From positions 1,426,001-1,490,000 of the forward strand of contig NZ_CP047940.1 of NCBI RefSeq assembly GCF_014280235.1: a DNA stretch of 64,000 bases, in the 5' to 3' direction. The notes below the pieces were generated by a model that worked only from the letters and a program-made list of their open reading frames with translations, was not told the origin of the DNA and searched no databases. Of this stretch, positions 9,652 through 20,491 are shown piece by piece (positions within the stretch are counted from its first letter, which is position 1; each line of letters starts with the position of its first letter). This stretch comes from Cyanobium sp. NS01 (lineage in GTDB: Bacteria; Cyanobacteriota; Cyanobacteriia; PCC-6307; Cyanobiaceae). The position numbers and the translations under genes were made by a program.

Positions 9652-10515
9652 TCATGGGCCCCCTCCGTCCCCAGTGGCGGGGACGGTGCTCACCGCACTG
9701 CTGCTCTTGATCAGACCGGAGCGGCGCTTCTCGCGCAGGCGGTAGCTGTCGCCCCGAACGGTGAGCACATGGCTGTGGTGCAACAGCCGATCGAGGATCG
9801 CGGTGGCAACGACCTGATCGCCGAACACCTCGCCCCATTCCATGACGGGGCGGTTGGAGGTGATCAGGACGCTGCCGCGCTCGTAGCGGCGGGAAATTAG
9901 TTGGAAAAACAGGTGTGCCGCATCGGGCTCCAGTGGCAGGTAGCCCAGCTCGTCAATGATCAGCAGCTTGCTCTTGCCGTACTGGCTCAGCCGGCTCTCC
10001 AGCGCCGTCTGGTTATGGGCCCGGGCGAGAGTGGAGATCAGCTCCATCGCCGAGACGTACTGAACGGTGTAGCCCTTGCTCACCGCCTCACGCCCCAGAG
10101 CGACCGCCAGGTGTGTCTTGCCTACTCCAGGCGGACCGAGCAGCAGCAGGGTATCGCCGTTGGCCACCCAGCGACAGGTGGCAAGTTCCCGGATCTGGCC
10201 CGGATCGAGCGAGGGCTGGGCCTCGTACTCGAACCCTTCCAGGGTCCGCACGAACGGGAACTTGGCGATGCTCATCGCCATCGCGATTCGCCGCTGGTCC
10301 TTGCGGGCGATCTCCGCCGCACACAGCCAGGTCAACGCCTCACGCAGGTTCAGCTCCTTGCGGGCCGCTTCCTCAAGCAGGTTGTCGAGCTGATCCCGAA
10401 TAGCAGTCAGTCGCAGGCGGCTGAGCATGTCGTCGAGATCCTCGATGGGGACAGGCGGCATCGTGGCCATCGGCTGCAGGCGACGATCTGGTTGACCGGT
10501 TTTGGCGAGGCTCAT
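9652..10515 (-). CDS. istB: IS21-family helper ATPase IstB
   Basis: 287 residues. IstB is the AAA+ ATPase, related to DnaC, that assembles on target DNA and activates the IstA transposase. Walker A GPPGVGKTHL (about residues 128-137) and Walker B LLIIDELGYLPL are intact, with sensor residues in ITSNRP. The ATG overlaps the istA stop (ATGA), the normal coupling in this family. The C-terminus (RLREKRRSGL) is also family-typical. No lesion is seen. Confidence 0.95.
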   Translation of the reverse strand: MSLAKTGQPDRRLQPMATMPPVPIEDLDDMLSRLRLTAIRDQLDNLLEEAARKELNLREALTWLCAAEIARKDQRRIAMAMSIAKFPFVRTLEGFEYEAQPSLDPGQIRELATCRWVANGDTLLLLGPPGVGKTHLAVALGREAVSKGYTVQYVSAMELISTLARAHNQTALESRLSQYGKSKLLIIDELGYLPLEPDAAHLFFQLISRRYERGSVLITSNRPVMEWGEVFGDQVVATAILDRLLHHSHVLTVRGDSYRLREKRRSGLIKSSSAVSTVPATGDGGGP

Positions 10516-11888
10516 GCCGCCACCTCCTCGCCCACCTCGGCGGCATAGACCGCCAGTGAGCGGGCCAGTTCTGAGCTGCGCATCACGCCGGTCCGCCGCC
10601 GCGTTCCGCCCCTACAGGGTGGGGACGCGGCTGAGGCGGACCCAACGCAGCTGGCGCCATCGGCTGAGGGCAGTGACCGTTCGGCCAAGTCCTGCTGCGG
10701 CGCTGGCACCAGACCATCCCAGTGCCCCCGCAGCACGGAGCGATGGCGCCGATTGGCCACCACGCGCTCATGTCGGGCGACGACACGGCCGCCATAGCGG
10801 ATCAGCACTTGCTGATCCCGCAGCAGAACACTCACCCGCTGCTTGAGCAGCTTCCAGGGGACGCTGTACCAGTTGCCCTCCACCTCGACGCAGGCGTCGT
10901 TGTGGACCACCCGCACCAGCTCCCGCTCCGCCAGGAACGACGGCTTATGGGGCAACGGCTGCAGGGCAGTTGCCTCCTCCCGCTGGAAACGCACCAGCGG
11001 CTGTTCACCGGTCGTTCCGTGGATGCGAACGTCGGCCACCTCCCGGCTCCAGTGCTCCAGGTGCGCTTCCAGCGCCTGCCAGCTGGCGAACTCCCGGCCG
11101 GCCACCGCATTCGTCTTGACGTAGCCGACGCCGCGCTCGTCCTTTCCCTTGGTCCTGGCCCGGTAGGGCCGGCAGGCTTTGGGAAGGAATCCCCAGTAGC
11201 GGGCAAAGGCATCGAGCCGTTCGTTGAACACCAGCACCTGGCAAGACGGATCGTGCTCCTTGACCAGGGCACGGGCGTTGTCGAACAACACTTCGGCCGG
11301 CACGCCCCGCCAGTGGCGGAAGGCCTCCTCCATGGTGAGTAACCAGTTGGCCTGGCGCTCATGCCGGTAGGCCCGCACCACCAGCCGCCGCGAGTAGCCC
11401 AGGGTCAGCACGCACAGGTGCACCTTGACCCTCTCGCCGGCGATGCAGCTGTAGGTCTCACCGAAATCGGCCTGCAGCTGCTTACCGGGAGGCGTCTCAA
11501 ACCGGACTGTCGCCAGCACTGCAGCCCGCAGCTCCTGCCGCCACTGCCCCACCGCCCGCTCCACGGTGCGCAGTGACACGGCGATGCCCTTCTCGCTGGC
11601 CAGCTCCTGGCGCACCACATCGGCATTGCCTTTGTGGGCAAGGAACCGCTCCCTGAGCCAGTCGCACTGACCATCGAGAACGCCGATCCGCCGGGGTTTG
11701 CCGTAGGCCTCCCAGCCTCCCTGCCGCCGGTACTTACGGACGGTTTCAGGCGAGCAGCCCAGCTCCTTGGCGATCCGCCTGCGGCCACACCCAGCTGCGG
11801 TGAGGCCAAGGATCATCTGGACATCCTCTGGTGTTTCCAACGCCGCATCCCGGGAGCTCTGCTCCAGAGGTGACAGCACCGCGGTCAT
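10512..11888 (-). CDS. istA: IS21-family DDE transposase IstA
   Basis: 458 residues from the ATG at 11888; the frame stays open upstream into host DNA, but the start must lie inside the element. An N-terminal helix-turn-helix region (GRRRIAKELGCSPETVRKY) recognises the ends. The catalytic core shows the first Asp in LQADFGETY, the second in EVLFDNARALV and the Glu in TKGKDERGVGYVK, as expected for the rve/DDE fold of IstA. The C-terminus is Ala/Ser-rich. It is coupled to istB by overlapping stop and start codons. Confidence 0.94.
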   Translation of the reverse strand: MTAVLSPLEQSSRDAALETPEDVQMILGLTAAGCGRRRIAKELGCSPETVRKYRRQGGWEAYGKPRRIGVLDGQCDWLRERFLAHKGNADVVRQELASEKGIAVSLRTVERAVGQWRQELRAAVLATVRFETPPGKQLQADFGETYSCIAGERVKVHLCVLTLGYSRRLVVRAYRHERQANWLLTMEEAFRHWRGVPAEVLFDNARALVKEHDPSCQVLVFNERLDAFARYWGFLPKACRPYRARTKGKDERGVGYVKTNAVAGREFASWQALEAHLEHWSREVADVRIHGTTGEQPLVRFQREEATALQPLPHKPSFLAERELVRVVHNDACVEVEGNWYSVPWKLLKQRVSVLLRDQQVLIRYGGRVVARHERVVANRRHRSVLRGHWDGLVPAPQQDLAERSLPSADGASCVGSASAASPPCRGGTRRRTGVMRSSELARSLAVYAAEVGEEVAA

Positions 11889-11920
11889 GGCGCTGGGCCT
11901 GGTCAGTGGCTCGCAGAGGG

Positions 11921-11969
11921 GGGCCAGATTTCGTGTCGCATCTGGACCAGTTTTCGCTGTCGCCTGACA
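11921..11969 (-). repeat. Right terminal inverted repeat of the IS21 element
   Basis: 49 bases, the inverted partner of 9493..9541. It lies 32 bases upstream of the istA start codon, so it probably overlaps the istA promoter and allows the transposase to repress itself; that regulatory reading is an inference. Confidence 0.88.
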
Positions 11970-12230
11970 GAGCGGATGCTCTCCCCGGTAACCGCCACGC
12001 CAGGCGTCGCCGCCCCCGCCTGAGAAGCGGTACCCGTCCCTGGCCAGGGCATGGCTGCTGAGCCAGGCACCGGCACCCTGGGAGATGGTCAGAAACCTGC
12101 CGCGGGCCGCTCTGCAGCCAGGGTTGAAGCAATCACTGATGGGCCTCGCAGGCCAACCCTGGCCCTGGCCCAACGGCCAGCCTCCCTGAGGCCACTGCTG
12201 CTGGAGGTGCCCGGGGGACGGCTTCCCCAC
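11970..12230 (-). pseudogene. 5' part of the Gly/Trp-rich protein gene interrupted by IS21
   Basis: Reading down the minus strand, this piece encodes DGYRFSGGGGDAWRGGYR and then GEHPL. Joined to 9492 after removing the element and one GAGCG copy it continues in frame as YGAGARPAVEGDRF, with the same Gly/Trp/Arg-rich style. The true start is unclear: the frame is open to a GTG at 12230, and no convincing signal peptide is seen, so the N-terminus may also be damaged. The GAGCG at 11970..11974 is the right target-duplication copy. Confidence 0.6.
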
Positions 12231-12320
12231 CCGTGAGCGACGGAGATCCCTCCAGCTGCCGGAGCGCCGTACCGATCGGTTCGGCTCCCAGGGGTTTCAA
12301 CCGCTACCGCCGTGCATAGC

Positions 12321-12341
12321 GTGATCACAACGCAAGATCAC
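12321..12341. promoter_or_regulatory. Inverted repeat upstream of clpB, possible operator
   Basis: GTGATC, nine bases, GATCAC: a perfect six-base inverted repeat whose spacing matches the nine-base spacer of CIRCE heat-shock operators, although the arms are not the CIRCE sequence. It ends 14 bases before the clpB ATG. A regulatory role is a guess from position and symmetry. Confidence 0.3.
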
Positions 12342-12355
12342 AGGGAGAGTCGTCC

Positions 12356-15019
<2,664 letters not shown>

Positions 15020-15021
15020 GC

Positions 15022-15108
15022 TCAGGCGGCCAGGGCCAGGTCAGCCAGATCGAGAAACTGCTGGATCGACTCGGCGCTGGCGACCCGATCGAGATAGCGG
15101 AAGCTCAT
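15022..15108 (-). CDS. 28-residue candidate small protein coupled to the SDR gene
   Basis: The ATG overlaps the stop of the SDR gene (ATGA) and opens a 28-codon frame, MSFRYLDRV then ASAESIQQFLDLADLALAA, ending just before the clpB stop on the other strand. The second half would form an amphipathic helix. It could be a genuine coupled micro-protein or the remnant of a longer gene. Only the overlap geometry and plausible composition support it. Confidence 0.25.
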   Translation of the reverse strand: MSFRYLDRVASAESIQQFLDLADLALAA

Positions 15109-15947
15109 GCCTGGGCCGTTGGGCCCGCAACGTTACGTGGCTTCGGCACGCCCAGGGCCAGCAGGCCCGTGTTGCGAATGCGCCGGTTCGCGGCCGGGGT
15201 CTGTTCGGAGCCGCCGGTCCACTGCACAGGCTCCAGCCCCTGGCTGGAGCAGACCCGATCCATCAGCTGACGCAGGGTGACCGGCTGGCCATCCACCACG
15301 TTGAGCGTGCCGCTGAAGCCGCTCTCCAGCACCCGGTCGATGGCGGCCACGGCATCGTCGCGGTGGATCCAGTTGCTCCAGGTGCTGCCATCCCCGGGCC
15401 GGCGGCTGCCCGCAAGCCTGGCCAGCCGTGGGGCCAGCTCCCGGCCTGGACCGTGCAGGGCGCCGAGGCGCAGCAGGGCCACCGGCTGGGCGGTCTGCCC
15501 CAGCAACGCCTCGGTCTGCAGCAGCACCGCGGCATGGTCATCGCGGGGCTGGGGCGGCGTGGATTCGTCGATCCAGTCGCCCCCCGCATCGCCATAGACG
15601 CCGCAGCTGCTCGTGTAGATGATCTGGCGCAGCAGGGGCAGCTGCGGCAGCAGCTCCAGCAGGGAGCGGCAGGTGGGGAGGTAGGTGGAGGCGTAGGCGT
15701 CCGCATCCACCTGGCGATCGCCCCCGGGCGCCAGGGTGAGCACGACCACCTCCGCCTCCGCCAGGGCGTCGGCCATCGCGGCGGTGTCACCGCCCCGGAG
15801 CAGCCGTGCCTGCAGACCCAGGGCCTGAAGCTCGGCCAGGCGCTCGGGGCGGGTGGTGGTGACCAGCAACTCATGCTGGCCGCGGGCCTGCCAGACGCCG
15901 GCCAGGGCTGTGCCCAACCAGCCGCAGCCAATGATGCTGATGCGCAC
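15105..15947 (-). CDS. NAD(P)-binding SDR/epimerase-like protein (YeeZ-like)
   Basis: 280 residues from the GTG at 15947, which puts the nucleotide-binding motif IIGCGWLGTAL near residue 5 as usual; an ATG at 15992 would add 15 residues without family features. The GxGxxG is followed by TTRPERLAEL and later YTSSCGVYG, where the tyrosine of the active site would be expected, and GPGRELAP. Proteins like this are atypical extended SDRs of unknown substrate. The gene converges on clpB. Confidence 0.75.
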   Translation of the reverse strand: MRISIIGCGWLGTALAGVWQARGQHELLVTTTRPERLAELQALGLQARLLRGGDTAAMADALAEAEVVVLTLAPGGDRQVDADAYASTYLPTCRSLLELLPQLPLLRQIIYTSSCGVYGDAGGDWIDESTPPQPRDDHAAVLLQTEALLGQTAQPVALLRLGALHGPGRELAPRLARLAGSRRPGDGSTWSNWIHRDDAVAAIDRVLESGFSGTLNVVDGQPVTLRQLMDRVCSSQGLEPVQWTGGSEQTPAANRRIRNTGLLALGVPKPRNVAGPTAQA

Positions 15948-16008
15948 ACCGCTCTGCCGCTGTGGTGACCCTACGAGCGACCCTCGATCCATCAGCCGGA
16001 ACCTGTGC

Positions 16009-17196
16009 TCAGGCCTTCACGGCTGCCCGAGCGATGCGTTTTGCAGCTTCCAGCCCCCCGAACAGGTTGCGGGCGGCGGGGCCGAGCTGCAACGCGCTCA
16101 GACCTCCCATCAGGTGCACGTTGGTGCCGGGCCAGCGCAAGTCGCTGGTCAGCACAGGGAAGTCGTTGATCAGCTCAATGGGCTTCTGATCCAGCAGCTG
16201 GCGCAGCAGCGGATGCTGGCTGACGCCCTGACGGTGGCCCGTCGCCAGCCAGAGGCGATCGGCCCGATGCCGGCAGCCATCAAGGCAGTCAACCTGCCAG
16301 CCGCCCACCTGCCAGCAGGCCGACTGCACCTGGCCCTGCTCGTGAAGCTGCAGGCGGCCCCGGCGGCGCATCTGATCGAGTTGAGCAGCCAACAGGGGCG
16401 TGATCGAGCCGCCGTCACGCGCCGCCACCACTTGCCTGTGGCGTCGACGCCAACAGGCTTCGGCGTGAAATGCCTTGAGATACTTCGGGCCCAGCCAGCC
16501 CGGGTCCGCATCAAACGGCCTGCTCCGGAGCGTCCGCCGGCAGAGCATCGTGACCTGGGCACCTCGCCTGAGCGCGCCGAGGGCAAGGTGGGCGCTGGTG
16601 AGCCCAGCACCCACGATCAGGATGTGCTGGGCCAGCAACCCATGGCACGTGGCCAGATCAAGCGTCTGGCTGTGTTGCAGGGCCTCGGCCGGATAGGGCG
16701 AAGCGATGCGCGTCACCCAGCTGGGCAGCACGGGCTCACCCATTCCCGTGGCCAGCACCAGTCGGCGCGGTTGGATCAGCGCCCCATCGCTGAGGGTCAC
16801 CTGCAGCGAGGCAGGACGAGCCGGACCCAGCTGGATCTGGGCTACTGACGCCGCCTGCACCCGCTCAGCCAGCTGAAACTCCTGAACGACGCCGCGGCAG
16901 AAGTCGGCAAACAGGCCTGTGTGGGGGAGGCCGTAGGGCCCTTCCAGCTCCCGCATGCGCTGCTGATCCTGGGCATAGCGGCGCAGGGCATGGGGATTGG
17001 GGTGGGGGTGATGGGGGGAGGGAGACCGCAGCCAGGGAATCTCGTAGGCCTGCATCTGCCGCTGCCAGCGCACCATCCAGGCACCGGTGGGATCCACCAC
17101 GCGCAGATGGCGGCGCCACTGGGGCCGCTTCTGCAGCAGCTGGCAGCTGAGCGCCAGGGCCTGGGGGCCGGCTCCAGCGATCAGCAGCTCAGCCAT
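16009..17196 (-). CDS. FAD/NAD(P)-dependent oxidoreductase, possibly an N-hydroxylating monooxygenase type
   Basis: 395 residues from the ATG at 17196, which places the FAD-binding motif IAGAGPQALA at residues 6-15. A second Rossmann motif, ILIVGAGLTSAHLALGALR, lies mid-protein, and the ATG motif VLATGMGEPVLPSW precedes it, the layout of two-dinucleotide flavoproteins including lysine/ornithine N-monooxygenases. The closing WLATGHRQGV is the usual third ATGH-type motif. The gene is divergent from the zinc chaperone gene, with a Zur-like box in the shared 136-base gap, so zinc-dependent expression and a metal-related role are possible. The substrate is unknown. Confidence 0.75.
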   Translation of the reverse strand: MAELLIAGAGPQALALSCQLLQKRPQWRRHLRVVDPTGAWMVRWQRQMQAYEIPWLRSPSPHHPHPNPHALRRYAQDQQRMRELEGPYGLPHTGLFADFCRGVVQEFQLAERVQAASVAQIQLGPARPASLQVTLSDGALIQPRRLVLATGMGEPVLPSWVTRIASPYPAEALQHSQTLDLATCHGLLAQHILIVGAGLTSAHLALGALRRGAQVTMLCRRTLRSRPFDADPGWLGPKYLKAFHAEACWRRRHRQVVAARDGGSITPLLAAQLDQMRRRGRLQLHEQGQVQSACWQVGGWQVDCLDGCRHRADRLWLATGHRQGVSQHPLLRQLLDQKPIELINDFPVLTSDLRWPGTNVHLMGGLSALQLGPAARNLFGGLEAAKRIARAAVKA

Positions 17197-17282
17197 CGCC
17201 AGCCCCCGGCGAGGGATTGAGGTGGACAACACGAGCGGTTTGAGAACGATCCATGCGGGCCGGCCGGAGCTGGTGCTCTTAC

Positions 17283-17302
17283 TAGAATGACAACCATTCT
17301 CA
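17283..17302 (-). promoter_or_regulatory. Zur-like operator upstream of cobW
   Basis: On the minus strand this reads TGAGAATGGTTGTCATTCTA, which matches the 20 bases upstream of znuA (19495..19514) at 17 positions and is an imperfect palindrome of the Fur/Zur type. It overlaps a good -10-like TAGAAT at 17283..17288 on the plus strand, 45 bases before the cobW ATG, the place for a zinc-dependent repressor. A weaker half-site TGAGAA lies at 17241..17246. Confidence 0.7.
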
Positions 17303-17332
17303 CACCAGAGGCTTCGGCTTCCTGCCCCTGCC

Positions 17333-18316
17333 ATGGCCTTCTCCAGTGCGGTTCCCGCCTCCCAGCGCCTGCCGGTCACGGTGCTCACCGGCTACCTCGG
17401 TGCCGGCAAAACCACCTTGCTGAACCGCATCCTCACCCATGAACACGGCCTGAAGGTGGCCGTGATCGTCAACGAGTTCGGCGAAGTGGGCATCGACAAC
17501 CAGTTGGTGGTCAACGCCGATGAAGAGATCTTCGAGATGAACAATGGCTGCATCTGCTGCACTGTTCGTGGCGATCTGATCCGCATCATCGGCAACCTGA
17601 TGAAGCGCCGTGATCGCTTTGATCACCTGGTGATTGAAACCACTGGCCTGGCCGATCCGGCCCCGGTGATTCAGACGTTCTTTGTGGATGAGGACCTACG
17701 CGATGAGCTCAGGCTCGATGCGGTGGTCACCCTGGTGGATCTCAAGCACGTGCTCCAGCACTGGGAGGCGGAGGAGGTGCAGGAGCAGCTGGCCTTTGCC
17801 GATGTGCTGCTGCTCAACAAGAGCGACCTGGTGGACGAGAGCGAGCGTCGTTCGATCGAGCAGCGGATCCGGGCGATCAACCCGGTGGCCAGGCTGCTCA
17901 CGGCCACCGGCGCCGCTGTGCCCATGGAGCAGATTCTCGGGGTGGAAGCCTTTGAGCTGGAACGGGCTCTCAGCCTTGATCCTGGCTTCCTGGTGGAAGA
18001 GCACGAGCACGAACACGACGCCGCCGTGGGTTCGCTGGCGCTGGCGGAGGAGCGGCCCATGGATCTGGACAGGCTGGGGAGCTGGCTGGCGGATCTGGTG
18101 GCCGAGCGGGGTCCCGATCTGTTTCGGATGAAGGGAATCATCCAGCTCAAGGGAGAGGGCAGGCGCTATGTGTTCCAGTCGGTACACATGCTTCTGGACG
18201 GCGATTTCGACCGTGCCTGGCACGACGGCGAGCAGCGCGCAACGCAGTTTGTGATCATCGGCCGCAACCTTGATCCGGAAGCCTTGCGCTCTGGCTTCCA
18301 CGCCTGCGTGGCCTGA
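17333..18316 (+). CDS. CobW/ZNG-type GTPase, zinc metallochaperone family
   Basis: 327 residues of the G3E/COG0523 family. Walker [12 protein letters not shown] (about residues 20-30), the metal-binding GCICC motif, the switch region ETTGLADP, and the guanine-specificity NKSD are all present. A His-rich loop [11 protein letters not shown] and the C-terminal CobW_C domain follow. Members with this GCICC motif under Zur control deliver zinc to client proteins when zinc is scarce. That fits the Zur-like box upstream and the znu genes downstream. The exact client is not visible. It starts a run of five same-strand genes. Confidence 0.9.
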   Translation: MAFSSAVPASQRLPVTVLTGYLGAGKTTLLNRILTHEHGLKVAVIVNEFGEVGIDNQLVVNADEEIFEMNNGCICCTVRGDLIRIIGNLMKRRDRFDHLVIETTGLADPAPVIQTFFVDEDLRDELRLDAVVTLVDLKHVLQHWEAEEVQEQLAFADVLLLNKSDLVDESERRSIEQRIRAINPVARLLTATGAAVPMEQILGVEAFELERALSLDPGFLVEEHEHEHDAAVGSLALAEERPMDLDRLGSWLADLVAERGPDLFRMKGIIQLKGEGRRYVFQSVHMLLDGDFDRAWHDGEQRATQFVIIGRNLDPEALRSGFHACVA

Positions 18317-18322
18317 GCGGCG

Positions 18323-19423
18323 ATGGCAACACCTGCGGCTCTGGTGTGTGAGCGACTCTGCGGCGAGCTGCAGCAGGCGATCACCTGCCTGAGCTGGTCG
18401 AGCGATGGCGCGTTCCTTGCCATCGCGAGCGCCGGTGGTGAACTGGTGCTGCTCGATTTTGGCGCCGGTTGTGAAGAGCAGCTGCGGGGGGATCGCGACA
18501 GCAGTCTCGATGCGATCGGCTTCAGTGCCGATGACCAGTTCCTGATGGCAGTGGGCCAGGCGGGAGAGCTGCTGCTCTGGGAGCTGGGCGGCAGCGGCAT
18601 CCGGCCCATGGCTCTGGAGCCGATGCCACTGGGGGCCGGTTGGCTCGATGCGGCGGCCTGGCAACCCCACGGCCTGGTGCTGGCTGTGGCCGCTGGCCGC
18701 CAGGTGCGCCTCTGGGATGGGGCCGTGCGCCAGTGGCGCCCGGATCGCCTGGATCTGCCGGGCACAGTCCAGGCCCTGGCCTGGAGCGCCGACGGCAGAC
18801 AACTGGCCGCCAGTTGCCAGGGCGAGGTGGCTCTCTGGCAACCCGATGCAGCTCCGGGAGCCCAGCCCCTGCGCGCCCCCACCGGCTCGGTGGGCCTGGT
18901 GCTGGCCTACGCGCCGTTCGTTGACCTGCTGGCCAGTGGCCAGATGGATCGCTCGCTGCTGCTCTGGCCTGAAGCGGGCCAAGGTCGGCCCTGGCAATTC
19001 AGCGGCTTCCCGGCCAAGGTGAGGGCGCTGGCCTGGAGCGATCAGCCCGGGCGACTGGCACCGGCCCTGGCGGTGGCTTCTGCCGACACGGTGGTGCTGT
19101 GGCAGCAGCGCGATCGAGGCGAACAGGGCTGGAAGCCCGAGCCCCTGCTGTGGCATCAACGCAAGGTCCAGGCCCTGGCCTTCGCACCCGGCCGCCCCCT
19201 GCTGGCCAGCGCGTCCGCCGATGGCAGCGTGGCTCTCTGGGACAGCCGGGGCCGCCTGCTGCAACCCCTTGAAGGCGAAGGCCAGGGGTTCCAGGCTCTG
19301 GCCTGGCGGCCGGATGGGCTGCACCTGGCGGCCGGCGGCGACCAGGGCCGCTGGTGGCTGTGGCCTGTTGCCGGGCCTGGCAGGGAGCGGGAACGCCGCT
19401 CGGGCGGAGCCGGTTTCGGCTAG
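18323..19423 (+). CDS. WD40-repeat protein in the zinc cluster
   Basis: 366 residues beginning six bases after cobW, so almost certainly co-transcribed with it. Five to seven WD40-like blades are visible, with tails such as GELLLWELG, RQVRLWDGA, GEVALWQPD, RSLLLWPEA, TVVLWQQRD and GSVALWDSR at about 40-50-residue spacing and the DGxxLA turns between them. No signal peptide is seen, so it is cytosolic. A scaffold for cobW or zinc-dependent partners is an inference from position alone; the fold is certain. Confidence 0.85.
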   Translation: MATPAALVCERLCGELQQAITCLSWSSDGAFLAIASAGGELVLLDFGAGCEEQLRGDRDSSLDAIGFSADDQFLMAVGQAGELLLWELGGSGIRPMALEPMPLGAGWLDAAAWQPHGLVLAVAAGRQVRLWDGAVRQWRPDRLDLPGTVQALAWSADGRQLAASCQGEVALWQPDAAPGAQPLRAPTGSVGLVLAYAPFVDLLASGQMDRSLLLWPEAGQGRPWQFSGFPAKVRALAWSDQPGRLAPALAVASADTVVLWQQRDRGEQGWKPEPLLWHQRKVQALAFAPGRPLLASASADGSVALWDSRGRLLQPLEGEGQGFQALAWRPDGLHLAAGGDQGRWWLWPVAGPGRERERRSGGAGFG

Positions 19424-19494
19424 GAGCAGCCCCGGCGCGGCGGTGACACGGCCTGGCTGGCGGCACCGAAGAGGCCCCACCATCTCCTGTAGGG

Positions 19495-19509
19495 TGAGAA
19501 TGGTTCTCA
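19495..19509 (+). promoter_or_regulatory. Zur-like operator upstream of znuA
   Basis: TGAGAATGGTTCTCA: six-base arms around a three-base centre, a near-perfect Fur/Zur-type palindrome ten bases before the znuA ATG. It shares its first eleven bases with the box upstream of cobW. At this position a bound repressor would block initiation directly. Confidence 0.75.
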
Positions 19510-19519
19510 ATCCATCCAG

Positions 19520-20491
19520 ATGAGCGTTCTGTTGTCCTGTCTGCGGCGCTCGGGCCTGCTGGGATTAGCTCTCCTGCTTGTGGCCTGTGGAGCCCCACAG
19601 CAAACCGCCGATTCCGAGAGCGGCGAGCCGGGGCTGAAGGTGGTCACCACCTTCCTGCCGATCACGCTGTTCACCCGTGCTGTGGCGGGGGATTGCGCCG
19701 AAGTCAATGCGCTGATCCCCCCCAGCAGCAGCCCCCACGATTTTCAGGCCAAGCCTGGGGATCTGGCTTCCCTGCGGGAGGCCCAGGTGCTGGTGAAGAA
19801 CGGTCTGGAAATGGAGAGCTTTCTCGACAAGCTCGTGGCTTCCGCCGAAAACCCCGACCTGGTCGTGATCGATTCAAGCCAGGGGGTCACCACGATCGCG
19901 TCCCAGGAGGAGCACGACCACAACGAGGCTGACCACGCGGAGGAGCATGGACACGGCCACGCCCACGGTGAGGTGAACCCCCACATCTGGCTGGATCCAC
20001 TGCGGGCCGTGCAGCAGGTGGAGACGATTCGCGACGGCCTCGTGAAGGCCGACCCCAGTTGCGCAGAGGGTTATCGCCGCAACGCAGAGGCCTACACTGA
20101 AGAGCTGAAGGGCCTCAACACCGAGATCGCCAGCCAGCTCAAGCCCTTCGAGGGGAAAACCTTCGTGGCCTTCCACGATTTCGCGCCCTACTTTGCGGAG
20201 CGCTATGGCCTGAAGGCAGAGTATCTGGTGGATGTGCCCGAGATGAACCCCTCCCCCGCTGACCTGCAACGCGTGAGCGAGATCGTGGAACAGACCCAGC
20301 TGCGGGCACTGCTCTCTGAACCCCAGGAAGGAGACCGCTCCTTCAACGCCCTGGCCAAAGATCTGGGGGTGCGGATCAGCGTGTTTGACCCGATGGAAAC
20401 CTCCAGCGAGCAAGCTGCCCTTGACCCCGGCACGTACTTCAACGTGATGCGCGGCAACGCAACCAACCTGCGACAGGCCTTCAGCCAATGA
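19520..20491 (+). CDS. znuA: Zinc ABC transporter substrate-binding lipoprotein ZnuA
   Basis: 323 residues. The lipobox LLVACG at about residues 19-24 predicts a lipid-anchored periplasmic protein. The three zinc-ligand histidines lie in SSPHDFQ, NPHIWLD and FVAFHDFAPYF, and between them is a His/Asp/Glu-rich mobile loop (EEHDHNEADHAEEHGHGHA) typical of zinc-specific cluster A-I binding proteins. It hands zinc to ZnuB/ZnuC. The stop overlaps the znuC ATG by four bases. Own Zur-like box upstream. Confidence 0.95.
   Translation: MSVLLSCLRRSGLLGLALLLVACGAPQQTADSESGEPGLKVVTTFLPITLFTRAVAGDCAEVNALIPPSSSPHDFQAKPGDLASLREAQVLVKNGLEMESFLDKLVASAENPDLVVIDSSQGVTTIASQEEHDHNEADHAEEHGHGHAHGEVNPHIWLDPLRAVQQVETIRDGLVKADPSCAEGYRRNAEAYTEELKGLNTEIASQLKPFEGKTFVAFHDFAPYFAERYGLKAEYLVDVPEMNPSPADLQRVSEIVEQTQLRALLSEPQEGDRSFNALAKDLGVRISVFDPMETSSEQAALDPGTYFNVMRGNATNLRQAFSQ

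Larger units (their letters stand above)
9493..11969 (-). mobile_element. IS21-family insertion sequence, intact, 2477 bp
   Basis: Both ends, read from outside inwards, start TGTCA[A/G]GCGACA and match at 39 of 49 positions (9493..9541 and 11921..11969). The innermost 19 bases are identical. Within each end a 19-20-base unit is repeated once (GGCCAGATTTCG-TGTCGC then GACCA..., diverged), as expected for the multiple transposase sites of the family. The element carries overlapping istA and istB on the minus strand and is flanked by GAGCG on both sides. Both genes look intact, so it may be active. Confidence 0.93.
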
